Shown here piece by piece: positions 19,955 to 31,829 of a stretch of 64,000 bases of DNA. The DNA is from Diphasiastrum complanatum (Eukaryota > Streptophyta > Lycopodiopsida > Lycopodiales > Lycopodiaceae): NCBI GenBank assembly GCA_029204225.1, contig CM055110.1, positions 38,022,195-38,086,194 on the forward strand, given 5' to 3'. Below the pieces are notes generated by a model. That model searched no databases and was not told the DNA's origin. It worked only from the letters and a program-made list of their open reading frames with translations. Position numbers and translations under genes: made by a program. Numbering within the stretch: the first letter of the stretch is position 1; every line of letters begins with the position of its first letter.

Positions 19955-20285
19955 CATTTCAATGGGGGATTTCAATATGTACGTGAAACCCAATGATGGT
20001 CTTAGAAGAATATCCTTTGTAGAAGTTAGCGTTGTGCACATGACACTCTCATTTCTAAATTGGATTTGATTGACTACTTTGAGTTCACCAATTTTCCTAT
20101 CTACCACATATGGACAAATGGTAGAAATGACCTCAATTTTAGATCCGCAAGACTTAATAGAATTTACCTCTCCCATATTTGGATCATCGTCTTACAAGAC
20201 CTTGACCTCCTGCACTTTGCCTGACCACAAATCTAGTTGGCTAAAATGTTGTATTTTGAATGATGTCTCCTATCCTCAATAGGTC
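19955..20285 (+). pseudogene. LINE (L1-type) endonuclease remnant
   Basis: Plus-strand fragments read SISMGDFNMYV (about 19955-19985), then, in other frames, YFEFTNFPIYHIWTNGRND and FRSARLNRIYLSH (about 20075-20175). GDFN, the W-TNGR motif and the SARLDRIY motif are hallmarks of the apurinic-type endonuclease domain of plant non-LTR retrotransposons. At least two frameshifts. No RT follows. This is the only LINE trace I found. Confidence 0.78.
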
Positions 20286-20289
20286 AGAA

Positions 20290-21131
20290 CTACAATTCAT
20301 ATTATGTACCATATAATTATTTTGAGATTATTTGAATTAAAATATTTGTTTTTTTTCCTTAGATGATTGTTTGATGTTCAATGGCTCATTTTTGAATATT
20401 TTCATATTGTGACAAAATTGGGAAGTTTTTCAAAGGTCCTTTGGAAGAATTCGTTAGATTTTGTCAAATTAGGAAGTTTGTTTAGAGGGCTTTTGGTCAA
20501 ATATGTAAATCTCCTACTTTAAACACAACATATAATAGAATCACCAAGCCATAAAATTACACTTACAAGTAATTTATACCAGATTAACAAATCAAGGGCT
20601 TTTTGAAAAAAAGTGTGCTGCCTATTGCAAGTATTGAACATGTTTCTTCAAATATTTTATTTTGCAATCTTCATATACAGAGCAACATTTATAGAAGACA
20701 AATGTCTAGAAATGGATGTGAAAAGGAATAACGTATCAAATTTGCATTATGAAATTGGAGGGAATCACACCATTCAAGAGCAAGATGATTTGTAACACAA
20801 GCTATTATTTAGAGGAAGGTTTGGACATGGGTGTTGTGAACTTTATGAGATTTGGGCCTATTGCTATGCAATAATTGTAACTTTTAACTATTTCATTTAT
20901 TTCTAAGCCACCTATTCCCTATGTGTTGCCTTTTTGTGCAATGCCCACTTCATCTCACAAGGTACAACATCCCAATTTCATCCATTGCTATATTTTTTTT
21001 TATCATACTTAGGAAATACATTTAGCTAAGTGAGTAAATACTAAACATTATCGAAAAAACAAGGCATGACCTATTATGGTCGGATAGTTTTGACTGCGTT
21101 GTAGTGATCCTTTTTTTATGAAAGGGGGTGG
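20290..21131. other. Unassigned AT-rich DNA
   Basis: No coding or structural feature that I can support; a 60-codon open stretch at 20613-20795 has no recognisable similarity. Confidence 0.5.
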
Positions 21132-21301
21132 GAGGAGGGAGAATTTTCTAAATGTTGGAAAGAGAGTACTATATGTACTTCTAACTAATGACAACTAAGA
21201 TCATACACCCAATCGTGAGGAGGGAGAATTTTCTAAATGTTGGAAAGAGAGTACTATATGTACTTCTAACTAGTGACAACGAAGATCATACACCCAATCA
21301 T
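21132..21301 (+). repeat. 85-bp tandem duplication
   Basis: GAGGAGGGAGAATTTTCTAA starts at 21132 and again at 21217; the two units differ by only a few bases and end ATCATACACCCAATC. Shorter, more diverged echoes (ACACCCAATCAT.AGGATG; TATGAGGGGAGGCTTTTACAC) follow at about 21400-21560. Confidence 0.85.
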
Positions 21302-21304
21302 GAG

Positions 21305-21395
21305 GATGCTATGTATGCATCTTGGTTTCCAAGGGGGGCTTGAACTTGGGACCAAAGAAACTTTGGATGCCAAGTTAACCAAGTGAGCCAACCTG
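21305..21395 (-). repeat. tRNA-derived SINE-like fragment (minus strand)
   Basis: The reverse complement closely matches 56036-56110: CTTGGTTTCCAAGGGG, then a GGTTCGA-like B-box (here in a degraded GGGACCAAAG...TTCAAGCC context), and a TTGGTTAACTTGGCATCC segment resembling a pol III A-box region. No poly(A) tail or target duplication is evident. Decay prevents exact borders. Confidence 0.5.
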
Positions 21396-21683
21396 GGGAT
21401 GAGGATGCTATATATGAGGGGAGGCTTTTACACACAACTTTTGACGTGTTACCTTTTTGTAAATGTTTCTCTTCAACATACACCCAATCATTAGGATGTT
21501 AAATATGAGGGGAGGCTTTTACACAATGCTTTTGACGTGTTAACTTCTCGTAAATGTTTCTCTTCAAATGTGCTTGTGTATTTCAAAAGTGGATTCATTG
21601 TGGAAAGAACCAAGATTATTGCTTGAGGCCTAATTTTTTTTAAAAAGTTTCTTGAATCATAAAAAATAGGTGGTCTCACATGA

Positions 21684-21703
21684 ATGAGAGAGAGAGAGAG
21701 AGA
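21684..21703 (+). repeat. (GA)n microsatellite
   Basis: About nine to ten GA units. Confidence 0.9.
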
Positions 21704-22620
21704 GGACTGACTAGAATGTTGTATGCTCTACTACTACTTAGTACTATGGTGACTTTTGTTCATAGTTTTTGTTGGAATCTTGTAACATTGTCCTTGGTAT
21801 TGAAGGTGTGTTAGCCTCCAACCACGCTATGGTTTTTTTGGGTTGATGATAAAAATCAGTTTTCTGTGATTGGAATTCTTTTTTGTTGTTGTGGAGTGTG
21901 AATATCAACACTTGTAGATTTTGTAGATCATGGCTACAAAACACCAAAAGGATTGTCTACTTCCCTAATCCCAATTGAAACTACTATTCATATGCCTCCC
22001 TATGAATATAGTTGTCAAACACCTTGATTTGCTTCACATGTCACAATTGGAGTGCATGGGCCCTCTCAAGGTTATTGATTACAAATGTGGGCTTAAATGG
22101 AATTTTGAGGCGTAACTAATTTGATCATTGGAGTGCAAAATATCCATGTCAATGTTAATTCCAAATCGGTATCAGACGTTGACGTAACATTCTTCACCCC
22201 TTGAATTGCTTCTATTTTCAAAAGTGAAAATTAGATAAATTCTTTTTTATCCTCGGTTTGACCACTCCATTTGATCAAACACTCATAGATAGAATGATTT
22301 CTCGATTTTTTATTTCTAGTTTTGAGTACTTTCTCAAGTTCCAAAGATAAACTAAGCGATATTTTTCAAAGAAGATCGGGTTAGATGTTTTTGAAATCGA
22401 AGTGCATCATCTTCATGAAAATATAATGCTAACCAACTTACATGGAAGATTGGGTGAGCATTGGATTGGATTGAATTTGAAGATTAAGTTCGTAAGCTAA
22501 AAAACCAATTTTTTTATAATATGAAATGGTCCTTAATACCTCATAGACAAATTATAATGCTTTATCATATATATAGTCCTAGAATTTTTTAAAGCTCTTA
22601 GATGTACTCAATCATCAATT
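21704..22620. other. Unassigned AT-rich DNA
   Basis: No supportable gene. The right part may be the 3' region of the gypsy element that follows. Confidence 0.5.
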
Positions 22621-23870
22621 TTAAAATTTCAGGGAGCTATTAAGATTAGCATAACAATGACTCGTATGAGCTAAATGTAGCATCTCTTGCATTCCATGCA
22701 AGTAAATCTTCATAGATTTTCTATCCACATTAATCGAAAATCTAGGTTGAAAACTGTACATGAACATAAATGGACTATAACTTGTAGTAGAATGTTTTTC
22801 ACTATTGTAAGCAAACTCTATCAAAGGAAGGTAACCTTCCCAATGATATTGCTTATGAGAAACATATGTTCTCAATATATCCTCCATAGTCTGAAATTTA
22901 GTTCTTCTACTCTATCTATTTGATTTAGGATGATTAGTAGAACTAAAAACCAAAACTAGGAGAGGTCTCAAGTTTATGAAAAACTACTGATCAGAAGTGA
23001 TTTATGAACTTTGAATATTTATCACTGATGAAAGCAGTTGTCAATCCATACAACTTCATTAATCTTCAACAAAGATCTAGGCTAAATTCAAAGCTCTAAT
23101 AGTTGACTTAATCGGAATACTAAATGTAGCTAACTTATTTAATCTATCTAGAACCATCCAAATAGAGTAGTTTTGCCATTGGATCTTGGGAGGTCCAACT
23201 CCAAAGTCCATAAATACTTTTCTATTTCTTATTAGAGATATCTAAGAGATGTAATAGACCACCAATTTTAAAGTGTTTTAGCTTTAGTTAGTTGACACAA
23301 TGTATATTTTACCACATAAGACTTGACAAATGGAGTGAGCTTTGGCCAATAAAACTGTGTTAATGCAGTGACTTTCTTCTGACCTAGTCCAAAGTCCTAT
23401 ATATATTTGGATGAGTTGCATAGAATGTGTCATGACATTCAAACGGATTTTCTTCCTCAAATCATCATCCCTTGGTACACAAAATTTTTCGTTTTGAAAT
23501 AGTAATCTAGTTGGAATGGTTTCCACAATCTTGTTATCTTTCTTACTTAATTGAGATCATCGATCCCCATGAATTCATCTTAGTTTTATGTTCAGTTGTC
23601 CCACTCTTGGCTATATTCGATATCTAGTTGAAATGAGAAACCATCCTCTGATCGAAAGATACAAATCCATGGTAATCTGGGTGAATGAAAGTTCTTTCAA
23701 GTAAACAATCTAACAAATTGCATCCACAAATTCATTAGAGCCACCTTTTATATATTAGATTTCATGATTAGATTATCGTATAAGGCCACTTGTAAGTAGT
23801 AAAATTTGTGTTTAGTAAACTACACCATGACTTATGTTATGTCCATGACCAGAATATAGGATTTAGTATA
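22621..23870 (-). pseudogene. Decayed Ty3/gypsy integrase and RNase H region
   Basis: Minus strand, 5' to 3': a faint RNase H end (23570-23760), then RLLFQNEKFCVPRDDDLRKKI and a degraded zinc-finger region (23284-23526), integrase core fragments (ISMDFVVGPPK-like, 23050-23280), and the core end MEDILRTYVSHKQYHWEGYLPLIEFAYNS (22800-22887). These are the usual gypsy/chromovirus integrase landmarks. Multiple stops. It ends on the right where Cop-4 inserted (23871). Confidence 0.8.
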
Positions 23871-24602
23871 TGTTGATTTCACACGTGTGGACTGTCCACA
23901 ACATGTACTTGTGATCTCCTAAGGTGTGTAGATGCACCAAGATCAAGACTGGATTGAGATTCAAAATCTATCTTTGATTCTATGGCAAAAACACACTACT
24001 ACATGCATTCAATCACTTCCAACTCTCACTCACACGTGTGGGAAGTGTTCCAAAAATAATCTAAGTAAAACAAGCTGCTCTCCTCCGGTAGAGAGAGAAC
24101 ATTATCATGAGCTCTCGGGTAGAGAGAGAAAGCTAGAAAACCAATTACTCACAAAATCCACTCAATCTCAACATCAATTGGATTTAAATGAGAAGTATAA
24201 TGATACTAGTAGATCCACGAGCTACCACTATGCTTAACTATGATTGGACCACACTTTTGCCACCTCTTAATCCTATTGGACCATTGATCCATTCACCTCG
24301 AAATTCTATTGGACCATTTTCAAGCAAACCTCAAATTCTAGTGGACCCCTCAAGGTTCCACCTCTAAATCCTATTGGATCTCTTAAATTTCATCAAACAA
24401 AAGTATTACACTTGTCTACACTCTAATTGGCACGAGTTTAGCCTCTTACTCTATTTTGGCTAAATATAACATTACAAGTGGAAATGGGTAATTTGCCATC
24501 TATGCCAAATTTGGTCCTATCAACATCCTACACCTAGATGCTTGATATAAAAAACATAAGACCCCTATATCTAACATAGATAATCTTTTTCAATTCTTCA
24601 CA
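23871..24602 (-). repeat. 3' LTR of Cop-4
   Basis: 732 bp, TGTTGATTTC...TTCTTCACA. CACACGTGTG occurs at 23880 and 24031. Short repeats of the type CTATTGGACC and CTCAAATTCTA run from about 24240 to 24400. On its right, CTCCTCCTAAAAAA is the complement of the polypurine tract. Confidence 0.9.
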
Positions 24603-24616
24603 CTCCTCCTAAAAAA

Positions 24617-26084
24617 TTATCTATGAAGATTTGAGCATTGATCTTGATATAACTCCAAGGTTAGATCTATGCTTGATGAAGAGATAGAGATCAAGGACAT
24701 TCCACATCCACTTCGTAAGAGGACCAACTTGCTTGTATTAGAAATGAAGAAAGGCTTGGTGAGTAGATCGACAATACAAGACGATGAGTTGACATGCTCC
24801 AAATAGAATTCTCCTCCAATAAGCTTTTCTCTCACAAAATGGTGTGCCACTTCTATATGCTTGCTGCTTGCATGAAATATGGGATTATTGGCAAGAGCTT
24901 GGGCTGAGATATTATCACACTTGATCATTGGTAGATCATCTTCCTTGATGCACTTTAGCTCCAATAATAATCTCTTGATCCAAAGCAATTCTTTGGTGGT
25001 TGTAGTGAGTGCTTTGTACTCGGCCTCACATGAAGAGAGAGATATAGTATCTTTCTTTTTGGAAAGCCAAGATATTAGATTGCCTCCAAGAAAGATAGTG
25101 TATGCACTAATAGACTTTCGATCCATCTTGTCACTTGCAAAATCCGAATCCGCTAACAATGGATAGATCTTCACTTTTATAAAGTAGACCATAATCACAA
25201 GATGAAGATACATATCTTAGAATCCTCTTGGCCATCTTCCAATGATGAATCTTAGGATATTGCATAAATTGATTCAATTTGTGTACACAAAAACTTAAAT
25301 CGGGCCTAGTAATGGTAAGCCAAATCAAGGAGCCTACAAGACTCCTAAAAAGTGTGATGTCCTCGAAGGATCTTTCATCACCTTCATTAGGATCTTTTTC
25401 AATTTGCTTTATTGGAGTATCTATGCTCTTAGAATTTTCCTTATGGAATTTTTTCAACATAGAGTGAGCATATCTAGATTGGCATATAAAAACATGATCT
25501 TCATAAAAATCAATCTCTAGGCCTAGGATGTAATGTATTTCTCCTAGATCTTGCATTTTAAACTCACATCCAAGTGCTAGCTTAGTTTCATCAACTAGCT
25601 TGATACAACTTCCACAAAGAATAATGTCATCACCTTAAATTAGAAGAATGACAATATTACTATCAACAAACTTTAGATACATGGAAGGATCATAGTCACT
25701 AAGAGTAAATCCTAGTGAGATAAGGAAAGAATTAAGTCTTGAATACCATGATCTTGGTGCTTGCTTGAGTCCATAAAGACTTTTGAAGAGCAAGCACACT
25801 TTGAATTCATCTTGGATAAATCCTTGAGGTTGTTCCATATAGATCTCCTCCTCAAGATAACCATTTAGAAAAGCATTGGATACATCTAATTGGAACACCT
25901 TCCACTTAAATAAACAAGCAAGAGAAATAAGAATTCTTATTGTCACCATCTTTGCAATGGGCAAAGGTCTCCTCATAATCAAGGCCATGGATTTGAGCAA
26001 ATCCTTTGGCACATAATCTGGCTTTATACTTGTTGATGGTGCCATCATGATTGTACTTGATCCGAAATACCCACTTGCAACCAA
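24617..26084 (-). pseudogene. Cop-4 RT and RNase H
   Basis: Three minus-strand frames: 25635-26084 (RT front: QLDVSNAFLNGYLEEEIYM, LLFKSLYGLKQAPRSWY), 25131-25556 (MQDLGEIHYILGLEIDF, TRPDLSFCVHK) and 24617-25213 (RNase H: SDFASDKMDRKS, SLSSCEAEYKAL, CDNISAQALANNP, LTKPF). The YVDD stretch lies at the frame break near 25560-25640, where a stop (TTA on the plus strand at about 25636) interrupts it. Otherwise well preserved; probably inactive. Confidence 0.9.
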
Positions 26085-26562
26085 TCACATGCTTGTTGGA
26101 TAGAGGATCCACAAGCTCCCAAGTATTGTTGGTGATCAATGCATCATACTCTTGCTTCATGGCATCATACCACTCCTTGGTATTGAGTGCCTCTTGTACA
26201 TTCTTTGGATCTTCGTGAGAGACATAAAAAACATAATTAGCGGAATCAAGATCCACTTGTTTGCCTTTGTCAACATATGAGAGCCTCTTAGGCTCGGATC
26301 TATCTCTCATGGATCTTCTTGGTGAGAAAATCCGAGGAGAGTCTTCTTCAATTCTCGACCCCATCACATCATAATTTTCTTCAAAATCTATAATAGGTGA
26401 TGCGTCCATAGACTTCTTGATCTTGGCCTCTTCAAAAGATGAATGTTGATCTTCATGAAAGACAACATCTCTACTTTCAATAGCTTGAGAAGTAGAGAGT
26501 ACAAAGACTCTATAGGCCTTTTTGGTGGATGCACTAGGATCTTCCTTCTTCCTTGTTTCCAA
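25906..26562 (-). pseudogene. Cop-4 integrase C-terminal/linker and RT start
   Basis: Minus strand, 218 codons: 'STSQAIESRDVVFHEDQ' is the typical copia linker motif, followed by an acidic variable linker and RT start (WYDAMKQEYDALITNNTWEL, GCKWVFRIKYN, DYEETFA). A frameshift at about 25965 passes into the RT frame. Confidence 0.88.
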
Positions 26563-27269
26563 GGGAATATGGGTAAAGCATATGCATCAAAAAACTCTAA
26601 GGTGATCAACCTTAGGCTTCTTCAAATATAAGATTTCATATGGTGACTTTCTTCCAAGAGCTATATGTGGGAGCCTATTGCAAAGATAATTTGCACAATT
26701 AATGGCTTCTCCCCAAAAATCTAAGATGCCTCAATTCTCATAGATTTTGCACATTCACATAGAGATCTATTCTTTCTCTCGGCCACTCCATTTTGAGATG
26801 GAGAGTAGGCACAAGAGAACTCTCTTTTGATGCCTTCAAGCTCACAAAAATCATGAAATTTATTGGAGATATATTCACCACCTCCATCACATCTAAGAGC
26901 TTTAATCTTGAATGAGAATTGCTTCTCTACATAAGCTTTGAAAATAAGGAAATGATCAAACACCATAGATTTAGAAGCAAGAAGATATATCCAAGTGAAT
27001 CTTGTGAAATCATCAATGAAAGTAACAAAACAAGTGGCTCCTCCCTTGCTTATAGTTGATGAGAAATGCACATCCGAGTGGATTAACTCCAAAGGATGCT
27101 TGCTTTTGATAGAAGATCTTGTAAATGGCTTTTTGTGAGATTTAGCAATAGCACAAGCCTCACAAGGCTTGATCTTCTTGGAGAATGACTTTGGCAAGCC
27201 AATAGCTTTGGCCTCTTTGATCATAGAGAGCATGGATTTGTAGTTGGGATGTCCCAACCTCCTATCCAT
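26563..27269 (-). pseudogene. Cop-4 integrase
   Basis: Minus strand: GAG-pre-integrase end (RRLGHPNYKSM), HHCC finger Cys pair (CEACAIAKSHKKPF), core with the first Asp (HSDVHF), FIDDFTRFTWIYLL, the second Asp (RCDGGGEY) and the catalytic Glu region (YSPSQNGVAERKNR). A stop at about 26721 and a frame change separate it from the C-terminal end. Catalytic residues appear intact. Confidence 0.9.
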
Positions 27270-28621
27270 AATTCCTCCATAGAGAGCTTGTTCACAAGAG
27301 CAACATTACAAGCATTCACATATTCATTTGGATCTAGTTTATAGATGCCTCCAAATCTAGATCCTAATGCAAGTATCTCATCATTCTTCTTGATAGTACA
27401 AGTATCAACATTGAATTTTACATCAAGGCCATTATCAAGCAATTGGCCAACACTAATGAGATTCTTAGTAAGCTTAGGCACATAAAGCACTTTAGAAAGA
27501 GAAAGAACTTTAGAGGATGCAAGCTTTAAGGGAATGTTCCCTATGCCTTCAATAGGACATTCAAAATCATTTGTAGTGTATATTGATTTCTTGACTCCAT
27601 CGTTAGATGCAATAGAAGAGAAAGAAGCCTTGGAGCTACACATATGTGAAGAGGCTCCACTATCAATATACCATAAGCCGTCCTTCTTGAAAGGAGTGGA
27701 TGAGAAGCTAGAGACCATAAGAGATCCCTCTCCATCACTTGCAATAGTGTCTTCCTTCTCATTGGTGATGTTGGCTTGCTTGAGTTGATTCTTCTTCTTG
27801 AAGCAATTGGTGGCATAATGGCCTTTCTTGCCACAATAAAAGCACTCGATCTTCTTCTTCTTGAGCTTGGATGATGAAGCATTAGAGGAATCATCTTCAT
27901 CCTCATCTTTGTCTTTGGATTTGGCTTTGTCCTTGCTTGAGGATTGTTGAAATTGGTTCTTGCTCCTCCCTTTGTGCTTGTCCTTGGCAAAGAGGGCTTT
28001 TCCATCATTATGAGTGAGAGAAAGCTTGTCCATCCTCAAGACCTTGTACTCTTGTCTTGATTCTTCAGAAATTAGCACACTTTGGAGAGCCTCCAAACTT
28101 GGTAGCTCCTCCTTAATGGCATAGGATTGGACAAGGTTATCAAATTCACTTCTCAAGCCATTGAGAATGACTTGGACTAGCTCATTTTGATTGATGGAAT
28201 CACCAATGCAAGCAAGCTCTCTATGAATATCTTTTACTCTCAAAACATATCTAGATGCACTCTCATCACTCTTTTGGCTACTTTGAAATATTTGATTTCT
28301 AAGAGTGAGGAGCCTAGAGGTGTTCTTAGCCTCATAGATAGTCTTGAGACAATCCCAAGCTTCTTTGGTTGTTGTACAAGTACCTATCTCCCTCAATATC
28401 TCATTAGAGACATTCATCTTAATGTAGTGGAGAGCCATCCTAGCTCTCTTTTTGTATTTTTGAACCCCTTGAAGAACTTGTGGTTCTTCTTCAAGGCCAA
28501 GAACTATGTCCATCACGTCTTGAAGGATCAAGATGGACTCCATCTTCATCTTCCAAATTGAATAGTTTGAAGTGGACAATCTTTCACTTGGTTCCAACAA
28601 AGATGAACTCATTGAAGCCAT
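27221..28621 (-). CDS. Cop-4 gag-protease
   Basis: Start chosen at ATG 28621 (MASMSSSLLEPSERL), matching the other copia gag starts in the window. Order: capsid region (NVSNEILREIGTCTT, RNQIFQSS, ELVQVILNGL), a lysine/aspartate-rich linker, a CX2CX4HX4C knuckle (CFYCGKKGHYATNC), retropepsin (WYIDSGASSHM, LYVPKLTKNLISVGQ), and the start of the GAG-pre-integrase domain. The frame runs to 27221, but a frameshift near 27265 moves pol into the next frame. About 467 aa; it could still give Gag and protease if transcribed. Confidence 0.88.
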   Translation of the reverse strand: MASMSSSLLEPSERLSTSNYSIWKMKMESILILQDVMDIVLGLEEEPQVLQGVQKYKKRARMALHYIKMNVSNEILREIGTCTTTKEAWDCLKTIYEAKNTSRLLTLRNQIFQSSQKSDESASRYVLRVKDIHRELACIGDSINQNELVQVILNGLRSEFDNLVQSYAIKEELPSLEALQSVLISEESRQEYKVLRMDKLSLTHNDGKALFAKDKHKGRSKNQFQQSSSKDKAKSKDKDEDEDDSSNASSSKLKKKKIECFYCGKKGHYATNCFKKKNQLKQANITNEKEDTIASDGEGSLMVSSFSSTPFKKDGLWYIDSGASSHMCSSKASFSSIASNDGVKKSIYTTNDFECPIEGIGNIPLKLASSKVLSLSKVLYVPKLTKNLISVGQLLDNGLDVKFNVDTCTIKKNDEILALGSRFGGIYKLDPNEYVNACNVALVNKLSMEELWIGGWDIPTTNPCSL

Positions 28622-29342
28622 TTGAAGTGAAGAAAACTCAAATGATGAACAATAAATGTTGCTACACACTCTCAATAGGATCATGAAGTACTATCTCCTC
28701 CTATGAAAAATCTTGCAACTATTTGTGAATTGATTCTCACTAGCTACTCAAATCTCTCTAAAACAAGATCTATTTCACATCAAATGATGGACTATAGACA
28801 AAGTTAGGATCATTTACTCTTAGCATGTGTGAGAGACACTAAGTAATTAAATTTGACTCAAACGCAATGATATTGCATGAAACAAATTGGCTAAGATCTC
28901 AAAACAATGTCTAGATCACTTATAGATGAGATTGGTAACCATACAACTGTGAACATAGATCTAACAAGCAATCTCTTGACCAAACCAAATGTGTCCACCC
29001 AGGTATAGGTGCCCTACCTAACCCTCTTCAATAGCTTATAACTTCTGATTGGCTCAACCAAATGGAATGAAACCGATTGCATCAAAAACTAGACAAAAAT
29101 AGCTTCAAAACAAGCTATCAAGCAAGATAAATGGATCAAGCAATATGAAATTGGATGTTCCTCACACATGTCTGAGCACCTGATTCTGTACAGTACCAGG
29201 TCAGACCCAATCAATGGCCTATTGATCTCTTTTGATCCAAAATTAGACAAGATAGCTAGGAAAATGGATCTTGACAATTTCTAGCTCAAGATTGATGAAA
29301 AGTTTTCACTTAAATGGATCAAAATGCATGGTAAACTTAGGT

Positions 29343-29356
29343 AGGCTCTGATACCA
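29343..29356 (-). promoter_or_regulatory. Cop-4 primer binding site
   Basis: AGGCTCTGATACCA, i.e. TGGTATCAGAGCCT on the minus strand, directly next to the LTR start at 29357. Confidence 0.92.
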
Positions 29357-29901
29357 TGTTGATTTCACACGTGGGGACTGTCCACAACATGTACTTGTGA
29401 CCTCCTAAGGGTGTAGCTGCACCAAGATCAAGACTAGATTGAGATTCAAGATCTATCTTTGATTCTATGGCAAAAACACACTACTACATGCATTCAATCA
29501 CTTCCAACTCTCACTCACACGTGTGGGAAGTGTTCCAAAAATAATCTAAGTAAAAACAAGCTGCTCTCCTCCGGTAGAGAGAGAACATTATCATGAGCTC
29601 TCGGGTAGAGAGAGAAAGCTAGAAAACCAATTACTCACAAAATCCACTCAATCTCAACATCAATTGGATTTAAATGAGAAGTACAATGATACTAGTAGAT
29701 CCACAAGCTACCACTATGCTTAACTATGATTGGACCACACTTTTGCCACCTCTTAATCCTATTGGACCATTGATCCATTCACCTCTAAATTCTATTGGAC
29801 CATTTTCAAGCAAACCTCAAATTCTATTGGACCTCTCAAGGTTCCGCCTCTAAATCCTATTGGACCTCTTAAATTTCATCAAACAAAAGTATTACACTTG
29901 T
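29357..29901 (-). repeat. 5' LTR of Cop-4, cut by Gyp-1
   Basis: Matches 23871-24414 of the other LTR and stops after ATTACACTTG. The first palindrome is mutated (CACACGTGGG, 29366); the second is intact (29516-29525). The missing ~190 bp of LTR does not reappear in the window. Confidence 0.9.
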
Positions 29902-31007
29902 TGTTAGCAGTTTTTAGAGAATCCCCATATGCCGAGCCAAGCTAAAGACACAAAATATCTCTCACCTATGACCGAGGAGGTCTCAGAAGGAGGAGAGCAG
30001 AAGAAGCTGAGAGCCGAGCATGAGAGCCGAGAAATTACTAGCTAGGATGACAGTGAAATATCTATGTGAGCCTACATGGTGTATCCCAGAGAAGTAACGA
30101 CCATGTAGGAGCTAGTCATATTTCCTAGGCTTTGTAAATAATTGTAGACCCCCCTTAAATTAGTTATAGTGAGCCACCTTTTGATGGTGACCTTTAGTGG
30201 AAGGGCAAATTCCACATGTAATTTCTAATTTGGTGGAATTGCCATTTAGGCTCCACATGGGCAGCCTTCTTGCTTATTTCAGGGCCCCCCTCTCTTGTGA
30301 GGGAGCTTTTTGAATGTATTGTCAAGTTCTCTTGAGCAAATAAAGAAGATCCTCTACAAGTTCTTGATAATTGCTAAGCTCCTTGTTCATGGCAATGTTC
30401 TTGAGTGAAGTTTCTATGAGCATGCTTGATTTCCTTGTATTGTGGATTAACTAGGTTCTTGTTTTCTTTCTTAGTTGTGGATTAGGATTCATTTCTTGTT
30501 TGTGGAATAAGCATAGGAATCAGCATTCAAGTAAACTAAATAGGCTGGAATAGTGGTGTAGATCTTGCATACTTTCTTACAGTCCAGTTCTTGTTTGTTC
30601 TTGAGCAATCTAAGCATCAAGAAATGAGTGTTTCTTGATTCTTAGACTGTTAAAATGTTGTTAGAAATCTAGTTTCTTGTTTCTTGTTTCTTGTTTCAGT
30701 AGTTAATCTTGTTCTTGATTGCTTTCTGATTTAGTAGACAGTGGTAGGATTGCTCTCTATTCCAGAACGTTGATCTTCTTGAGCTAGGACTGGTTACATG
30801 ACTGGTTTATGCATGTAGCTGAGTATCGGATCCGTGACTCCCACTGACAGGCTAGGAAATACACATTGCAATCTGAGTAACCCTTCTATTTGGTAATTGT
30901 TCTAATAAGAAGAAGAACCGTAAGAACCGTAACCACAGAAGAACGAGGAAAGAACGATAAAAAGAAACAAAAAAACCGTGTTCACAGATTCAGTGAATCT
31001 GTGAACA
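29902..31007 (+). repeat. 5' LTR of Gyp-1
   Basis: 1106 bp, TGTTAGCAG...GTGAACA, TGTT/AACA inverted ends. It is followed by TTTGGCGCC, the usual gypsy primer-site context. A 25-bp hairpin sits at its very end. Left border is precise because it truncates the Cop-4 LTR. Confidence 0.8.
30981..31005 (+). promoter_or_regulatory. Perfect hairpin at the LTR end
   Basis: Arms TTCACAGATTCA and TGAATCTGTGAA (12 bp each) around a single G, ending two bases before the LTR terminus and next to the primer site. In RNA this would be a very stable stem in U5. Confidence 0.85.
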
Positions 31008-31025
31008 TTTGGCGCCATTCCACAG
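31008..31025 (+). promoter_or_regulatory. Gyp-1 primer binding site region
   Basis: TTTGGCGCCATTCC directly after the LTR; TGGCGCC is the common start of plant gypsy primer sites. The exact tRNA is not resolved. Confidence 0.65.
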
Positions 31026-31224
31026 CTACACAGACGTTAAACCAAGCCATATCTTTCTCATCTGTGCTGCCAAACAATCTCTCCGCGGCCTCCCACATGT
31101 TCATTGCAGAGCTCACCACTTTGGTCCTGACTGACGTGCAACTCACTTCTCAACCGGGGTTTCATGATCCTTACCAAGCCGAGCTCCACGACTCATGTCT
31201 GGACCAGACCGCTACCTACTAACT

Positions 31225-31775
31225 CTCGACCGAGCCACTACTTCAATATCCTGAGTTTCACCTCAACCGACGCTCATCGTTCAAATCTCGACCGGAGCCA
31301 TAAGTCCAGATTTCGACCGAAGGCCTCTCTAACATCTCGACCAAAGGCATCCTTCAAATCTCAACCGGAGCCTTCAGTCCTGATCTCAGCCAAAGCGCTC
31401 CTTCAAATCTCAACCGGAGCCTTCAGTCCTGATCTCAACCGAAGGCAACATTCAAATCTCAACCGGAGCCTTCAGTCTTGATCTCAGCCGAGCGCTCTTT
31501 CACATCTCAACTAGAGCGTTTAGTCCTGATCTCAGCGGAAGCGCTCCTTCAAATCTCAACCAGAGCCAAAGTGCTCTATTCAATCTCAGTCGAAACCCAA
31601 CGCTTAAATCTCAACCAAAGAGATTCTCAATCTCAACCGAAGCAATTTCTCAACTCTCGACCGACGAGATCTTATCACGTCTCGACCGAAGAGTTTTTGC
31701 TCAACTCTCGATCGGAGGGTCTGGGTCCAATCTAGACCAAACAGATTTCTTCCAATCTCAACCAGACCAGATCCA
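31225..31775 (+). repeat. Array of TCTCAACCGGAGC / TCTCGACCGAAGC motifs
   Basis: Roughly 20 copies of a 15-30-bp unit built on 'TCTCAACCGRAGC' with spacers such as CTTCAGTCCTGA and GCTCCTTCAAA. Higher-order units of about 60 bp repeat in the middle. The same motif forms a second array at 38690-39060, beyond the integrase gene. Confidence 0.85.
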
Positions 31776-31829
31776 CGCTCGACCACCAACCTTTTCAATG
31801 ACAATCTTTTTGTCAAACCAAACGAACTA

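Larger units (their letters stand above)
23871..29901 (-). mobile_element. Cop-4: nearly full-length minus-strand copia element
   Basis: The left LTR (23871-24602) and truncated right LTR (29357-29901) enclose gag, protease, integrase, RT and RNase H in the copia order, with a Met-tRNA primer site at 29343-29356. The LTRs differ by roughly 13-14 changes over about 545 bp (~2.5%). The right LTR stops where the Gyp-1 LTR begins (29902). A few frameshifts break pol. This copy is the best internal reference for the domain order of the other copia fragments here. Confidence 0.93.

Noticed and set aside
21132-21570. Repeated units resembling a CRISPR-like array
   Set aside because: Only two good copies, directly adjacent with no unique spacers, in plant DNA; they are simple tandem duplications.
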